Shown here: one piece after another, positions 60,221-64,000 of the stretch
Position numbering within the stretch: the stretch's first letter is position 1
Layout: every line of letters begins with the position of its first letter
Assembly (NCBI RefSeq): GCF_947241705.1
Contig: NC_079264.1
Coordinates: 186,001-250,000 of the forward strand
Reading direction: 5' to 3'
DNA length: 64,000 bases
Source: Saccharomyces mikatae IFO 1815
Taxonomy: Eukaryota; Ascomycota; Saccharomycetes; Saccharomycetales; Saccharomycetaceae
Translations under genes and position numbers: made by a program
The notes under the pieces: generated by a model
Database searches by the model: none
What the model was told of the DNA's origin: nothing
What the model saw: only the letters and a program-made list of their open reading frames with translations

Positions 60221-61204
60221 TTATTTAGGAACGGACTTGACTATAATGTTATACAATTCATCCGTGGTCTCTTTCTTACCAGTCTTTATAGCATATTGTG
60301 CGGGGTCACCGTTGTCGTCGACTGCTAGTAATCTTATGAACTTCTCGCTCTGCAAGGAACCCGTAAACCCCTTCTGCACAGTAAATCCCTTGACTAGCTG
60401 AATATTTAAAATGACTTTCAAGATACCGCGGCACCTCATGACAATACGCGTTTTCTCCTTATCTTCTTTGCTTTTATTAACCTTGATGACACCAACACCT
60501 CTCTCCTTCCAGCCTTCTTCAATTTTGGAGAGTTGATATAGTTTAGCATTGACTTGGTATATACACTCTTCAGACTCTTCACCTGATCTAATTTCTTGTT
60601 TTTGCAATTTAAGAGGTTTTGGGTTGTCGTTCGGTTCTTCTGAGGCCCTTGCCAGTGTTTCAGATCCATCACCAACTTTTTCTTCGTCGTTGGGGGCTTT
60701 GTTCTCATCTCCAGAGTTGTTGTCTGCTTTATTTTTCAATATTTTGAAGCCGCTGCCAAAAGACAGACCAGAACCAAATGCAAATGACTTCTCTGTTTTG
60801 CTATCAGAAGCCGACGACGATTTGACACTGTTGGCTAGCTCTCCATCTTTCATGTCCTTCTTGGCAATACCGAACCCAGTCCCAAATTTAGATGCCGCCC
60901 CAAATACAAATTTATCCTTCTTTTTGTCACATTCTACAGCAGCAGTACCTGCGGCACTTCCGTCATTAGTCTTGACCTTTTTGTGTGGTAACTCATGGTC
61001 TTTTTTCGCTTCCTTGTCCCTCTTCTCATGGTTATCATCATTGGTTGTTTCTGATTTGTCGCTTATTTCTTTTCCTTGTTTATCCTGGTTATTTTCCCTT
61101 GGTCTTTTAGCACTTTTGTCTAGTTCACCAATGGGACATTCAACTGCAGCCTGTTCCACCTCAGACTTTTCCTTGGTGGCATTACTATTATTGGTCTCAC
61201 TCAT
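60221..61204 (-). CDS. YRB2: Yrb2, nuclear Ran-binding export cofactor
   Basis: RanBP3-like cofactor for Crm1/Xpo1-dependent nuclear protein export. Starting at MSETNNSNATKEK gives 327 residues, the S. cerevisiae length; the upstream extension has only a TTG start. An N-terminal charged region with NLS-like KRPRE and KKVK patches precedes FG-type repeats (FVFGAASKFGTGFG, FAFGSGLSFGSGF) at about 90-160. A Ran-binding domain fills about 195-320 (ECIYQVNAKLYQL, WKERGVGVIKVNKSKED, RIVMRCRGILKVILN). ATG at 61204. Confidence 0.94.
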   Translation of the reverse strand: MSETNNSNATKEKSEVEQAAVECPIGELDKSAKRPRENNQDKQGKEISDKSETTNDDNHEKRDKEAKKDHELPHKKVKTNDGSAAGTAAVECDKKKDKFVFGAASKFGTGFGIAKKDMKDGELANSVKSSSASDSKTEKSFAFGSGLSFGSGFKILKNKADNNSGDENKAPNDEEKVGDGSETLARASEEPNDNPKPLKLQKQEIRSGEESEECIYQVNAKLYQLSKIEEGWKERGVGVIKVNKSKEDKEKTRIVMRCRGILKVILNIQLVKGFTVQKGFTGSLQSEKFIRLLAVDDNGDPAQYAIKTGKKETTDELYNIIVKSVPK

Positions 61205-61457
61205 ACTTCTGAAGAGGTTACGCGTGCTTATTTTATTTGTTTCGTGCAAAATTGATTTATTAAGTATTTTGAATGAATAGCAACTAAACTTTTCAAAACT
61301 CACTACTAATTTCAACCTCGCTAAACAATGTCGATTCTTAAAAAAAAAAAAAAAAGCTTCACTAGGGCAAAATACTTGAAGTAAAAATAGACTACGAGTG
61401 AGATCCTTAAAATTTTATACTTATATATTCTTTACACTAAGATTTATGGGCAAAGCA

Positions 61458-61922
61458 TCATACGGTTCTTCTATCCGATATATAATGAACGATAGGTGTT
61501 ACACCACTTACTTGAGTGACTTTTTCCAACCAAGCAAGCAAGATCCCCCCTTGTTTCTGACCCTGGGGTACAGACATTCCTTTATAGAGATATTTCACCA
61601 GCACATCCTTCTGAGAATCACTCAAGGTTTTGATTACATTGCCAATATCGGCTTGTCTAACTTGCGTCAATGCCTCAAGAACGCTTCCAAAGTACTGCTC
61701 CTTTGTCGCAGTGTCTGCACTGTATGGAGGATCGGTTGTGAGCAATTGAACGGCCCCCGTAGAGTCTCCACTTGTAGCTAGTGAGCGCAATTGATTCATT
61801 CGAGGTTGTAATTCTTGTAATGTGACGGTGGTTTGATATGGTGGTACTAGATCGGCAGCAGTCAGCCTACCGCTCTCCGGATCATATGCATCGATGTCAA
61901 TTCTCCTCCAGTCTGCTTCCAT
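61458..61922 (-). CDS. ARC15: Arc15, ARPC5 subunit of the Arp2/3 complex
   Basis: 154 residues, equal to S. cerevisiae. Smallest-class Arp2/3 subunit (p16/ARPC5), required for branched actin nucleation at endocytic patches. Family start WRRIDIDAYDPESG and helical repeats (LLTTDPPYSADTATKEQYFG, LSDSQKDVLVKYLYKGM) and the C-terminal LLAWLEKVTQVSGVTPIVHYI are intact. It shares a functional theme with PRK1 at the other end of the window, but no direct link. ATG at 61922. Confidence 0.96.
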   Translation of the reverse strand: MEADWRRIDIDAYDPESGRLTAADLVPPYQTTVTLQELQPRMNQLRSLATSGDSTGAVQLLTTDPPYSADTATKEQYFGSVLEALTQVRQADIGNVIKTLSDSQKDVLVKYLYKGMSVPQGQKQGGILLAWLEKVTQVSGVTPIVHYISDRRTV

Positions 61923-62111
61923 TCTTTAATCGTTCGCTTGTACTGCAGTAAGTCTTTACTGCCTCATGTGCTGAATTATCTGTGTTGAAGACCTGTTTTT
62001 CTCTTGTTTAGTTATAGGGGCAAAGCCCAAGAAAGGGAAGGAAGAGTATATATTAATTGATGTGCGGGTAATTATAAACAACAAGTGGTGAAAATAAATT
62101 ATTACTAATGT

Positions 62112-63014
62112 TCAATAGTCAGGCATTTCTTTGGCAGCTGGTTGAGATTCCCTAGTCCGCGAGTTTCTTGATTTATATACAGAAGTAACAGCAGCTGTTG
62201 GAGCGGAGGCGGAAAGCAAGGGCCTGTTGCCGTGGTATCTCGTGTCCGATGTGGAACTGCCGTATCTATCAGAGTTATATGCGGAGGAAGAAGGTTCTCT
62301 GCGTGGCGGCCTGGGAGCGTAATTTCTTTCTGTGAGATTGGCTATGCTTGAGCTTGCAAATCTTCCTGGAAGTCTGCTATCTCTGTTGGAGTAGCCTCTG
62401 CCTCCTAGGCCACCGCCCAATCTTCTTGGCTTGAAATATTTGACAGTTCTGCCTCTTTCTATATCGACTATACAGACCCTGTCTTTGATTTGAATACCCC
62501 TGTGTACTCCGATTTCCTTAAATGCCATCTTGCTACTCATTGGGTCTTTGAACACTATGAAGGCATAACCTCTGCTCTTCTGGGTGATCTTATCCTTGAC
62601 TATTCTAATTTTTTCAATCTCGCCAAACTTAACAAAATGTTTTTGCAGTTCAACTTCGTCAAGGTCGTATGGTAACCTCCCAATAAATATTGTTCTGTAG
62701 GGATCTGTGTCCTTGATATGAGGGTCGCTGTTTGGATTCCAATTTTGTAGTCTCCGATCTAACAATTGGGCATTTTTGATCTTGGAAAGTTTGATGTCTT
62801 CATATCTTTGGAGATGGTCGTTTGGAGATCCTTCCTGATACTCCTCCATATAGTGCTTCAAAGAGGTTGATAGTAAGTTTGCGACACCAGTGATATTTGG
62901 GTTTGTTTGTCTCTTCGCATATGGATAATCTGTTGGTCTTTTGTAAGACAAAGGCGGCCTTGGTCTGAAAAGTCTTGACACATCGTCAGGATATTTGGAT
63001 AGATTATAACTCAT
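62112..63014 (-). CDS. SNP1: U1 snRNP 70K homologue Snp1
   Basis: Core U1 snRNP protein binding stem-loop I of U1 snRNA, needed for 5' splice-site recognition. From the only ATG (63014) it has 300 residues, equal to S. cerevisiae; the codon before it is TTG. The N-terminal U1-70K region contains the PRPPLSYKRPTDYP block. An RRM spans about 107-185, with RNP2 IFIGRL and RNP1 RGYAFIVF. A Gly/Arg/Ser-rich C-terminus follows (RRLGGGLGGRGYSNRD). It serves splicing of genes like RPS24B and SPO22 in this window. Confidence 0.96.
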   Translation of the reverse strand: MSYNLSKYPDDVSRLFRPRPPLSYKRPTDYPYAKRQTNPNITGVANLLSTSLKHYMEEYQEGSPNDHLQRYEDIKLSKIKNAQLLDRRLQNWNPNSDPHIKDTDPYRTIFIGRLPYDLDEVELQKHFVKFGEIEKIRIVKDKITQKSRGYAFIVFKDPMSSKMAFKEIGVHRGIQIKDRVCIVDIERGRTVKYFKPRRLGGGLGGRGYSNRDSRLPGRFASSSIANLTERNYAPRPPRREPSSSAYNSDRYGSSTSDTRYHGNRPLLSASAPTAAVTSVYKSRNSRTRESQPAAKEMPDY

Positions 63015-63356
63015 CAAGGTATAGGTACTGGGTATTTTTTTTAAACTTCATCCCTTCATTCGATGATCAAGCTGTGCCATATTTTCCTTTTTTTTTTCCA
63101 AATGTGTTTAATTTTCTACAAAGAGGGCACACACAATGGAGCTGATGAGAACCCATGAGCGAAACAAGCAGACAAGTAGACAAGCAAGACATGAACAGAA
63201 TCATGATGGTCTGTACTTTCCTCCTCCCTATTACACTAAGAAAGCTTAATTGGTACGTATGATTGCGATAGCAAGAATCCAGCCTAGGATTTTTCTTTAT
63301 TTAAGGTCGCCTTGTAAAGACAAAACATTAAAAAGAAAACCCCCGTTTGTTTAAAC
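63015..63356. other. Intergenic: SNP1 promoter
   Basis: 342 bp. It contains a poly-T run at 63086-63099 and a perfect palindrome ttgtttaaacaa at 63346-63357, immediately before the delta fossil. No gene recognised. Confidence 0.4.
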
Positions 63357-63591
63357 AATCATCAGATTTAATATAAAATGAAATGCAAGAATTGATAATG
63401 CAATGAGATAGTGAACAACAAAATATAAAACGAAAGAAGATGTAACAGTATTGTTATGTATGATTGTCGATTTCCTCTTACAAATTTCTATATTCTCGAG
63501 GATAGCTTCTAGTATACTCAGGATACCTAATATTATGGCCTTTAACAACGACAAAACCCCAACAACTATTTCACTATTCACCTGTTTCTCA
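63357..63591 (+). mobile_element. Old partial delta LTR (Ty1/Ty2 family)
   Basis: About 235 bp in plus orientation following the delta block order: gaaatgcaagaattgataat, attctcgaggatagcttcta, gataccta then atattatggcctt, and the terminus cctgtttctca at 63581-63591. Strongly diverged from the young deltas at 18018 and 27694, so old. It is partial. Open frames over it are chance products. Confidence 0.72.
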
Positions 63592-63601
63592 ATAATCATG
63601 A

Positions 63602-63955
63602 TCACGTGCCATAACTTATACCTCCCATACATACTTGTGGTGACAAGATAGGTACACTTTTTCTGCGTTTCACTAAGGAAGCAATGGAGGTTTCTGTACC
63701 ATTACCACCACCACAGCCACTATACTCTCGTAGTGAAGTCCCTAGCATGGAATTATGTGGTATCGTTGTTATCTGTCGTTCGCCACCCTCAGTATAACCA
63801 ACGTGCACGCCAATATCACTCTCTAAGAAAATCGTATCAGGATTGGTACGGACAAACTCTTCATAGCCTACGTCGAAATTAAATTCTGCTAAAGCTGTGA
63901 CTGTGGTTAAACCTAAAACGGTGACTATTGCTTGAAAAAACTTTGGAGAAATTCA
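63602..63955 (-). pseudogene. Broken remnant of a small secreted-protein gene, possibly killer-toxin-like (KHS/YER187W type)
   Basis: The minus strand at the right edge reads like the coding remnant of a small secreted protein: a hydrophobic leader-like stretch near the right, then a Gly/Cys-containing stretch and a short Lys/Arg-rich segment near the left. It looks broken, with at least one break visible. The resemblance to the KHS killer-toxin/YER187W group is from memory and unverified. It lies beside an old delta LTR, in the interval where S. cerevisiae has only poorly supported genes. Treated as a fossil. Confidence 0.35.
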
Positions 63956-64000
63956 TGATGGACGCTTACGTTCAGAGTCTGAGAAACCACTCATTCCTAT

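Noticed and set aside
60549-61280. 243-codon plus-strand frame over YRB2
   Set aside because: Antisense shadow of YRB2; Ser/Leu-rich composition is typical of antisense of Lys/Glu-rich coding sequence.
61205-61315. N-terminal extension of YRB2 (37 codons)
   Set aside because: TTG start only; MSETNN at 61204 gives the known length of 327.
63351-63632. 93-codon hydrophobic minus-strand frame
   Set aside because: Antisense to an old delta LTR; hydrophobicity follows from its AT-rich composition.

Overview
The window is nuclear DNA of a budding yeast of the genus Saccharomyces. Gene order, strand and lengths follow the left arm of S. cerevisiae chromosome IX from SGA1 (YIL099W) to SNP1 (YIL061C), running from the telomere side toward the centromere side. 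Recalled S. cerevisiae proteins (for example FMC1 and THS1) differ at many positions, so a sister species is more likely than S. cerevisiae itself; I cannot name the species without alignment. About 70% of the window is coding. Only two genes show introns: RPS24B and SPO22.

Layout. 0-10.5 kb: the cut SGA1 gene (sporulation glucoamylase), FMC1, FYV10/GID9, BMT5, tRNA-Ile, PRK1, LYS12 and RSM25. 10.8-17.9 kb: the uncharacterised YIL092W, UTP25, ICE2 and the small membrane protein YIL089W. 18.0-19.2 kb: a nest of Ty LTR fossils (delta, tau inside tau, sigma) next to tRNA-Glu(CUC). 19.5-26.2 kb: AVT7, AIM19, KTR7, SDS3 and CAB2. 26.9-28.2 kb: a second LTR nest (delta inside tau inside an older delta) next to a second tRNA-Ile(AAU). 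28.4-40 kb: AIR1, THS1, RCI37, SEC28, RPN2 and SER33. 40.4-46 kb: the divergent meiotic pair SPO22 and HOP1. 46-63 kb: PCI8, MAM33, RPS24B, SEC6, YIL067C, RNR3, FIS1, EFM4, YRB2, ARC15 and SNP1. The right end holds an old delta fossil and a broken remnant of a small secreted-protein gene.

There is no operon logic, but several promoters carry recognisable control sites. These are Crt1/Rfx1 X-boxes at RNR3, Ume6 URS1 sites between SPO22 and HOP1, a Mer1 splicing enhancer in the SPO22 intron, PAC plus RRPE at UTP25, an Rpn4 PACE site at RPN2, a Gcn4 site at LYS12 and a Cbf1 E-box at SER33.

Most genes are ordinary and conserved. The most intriguing item is YIL092W: a whole host gene whose residues 55-235 look to me like a Ty3/gypsy-type Gag capsid domain, with a long disordered tail and no zinc knuckle. 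I saw no CRISPR array, centromere, bacterial-type system or intact transposon.
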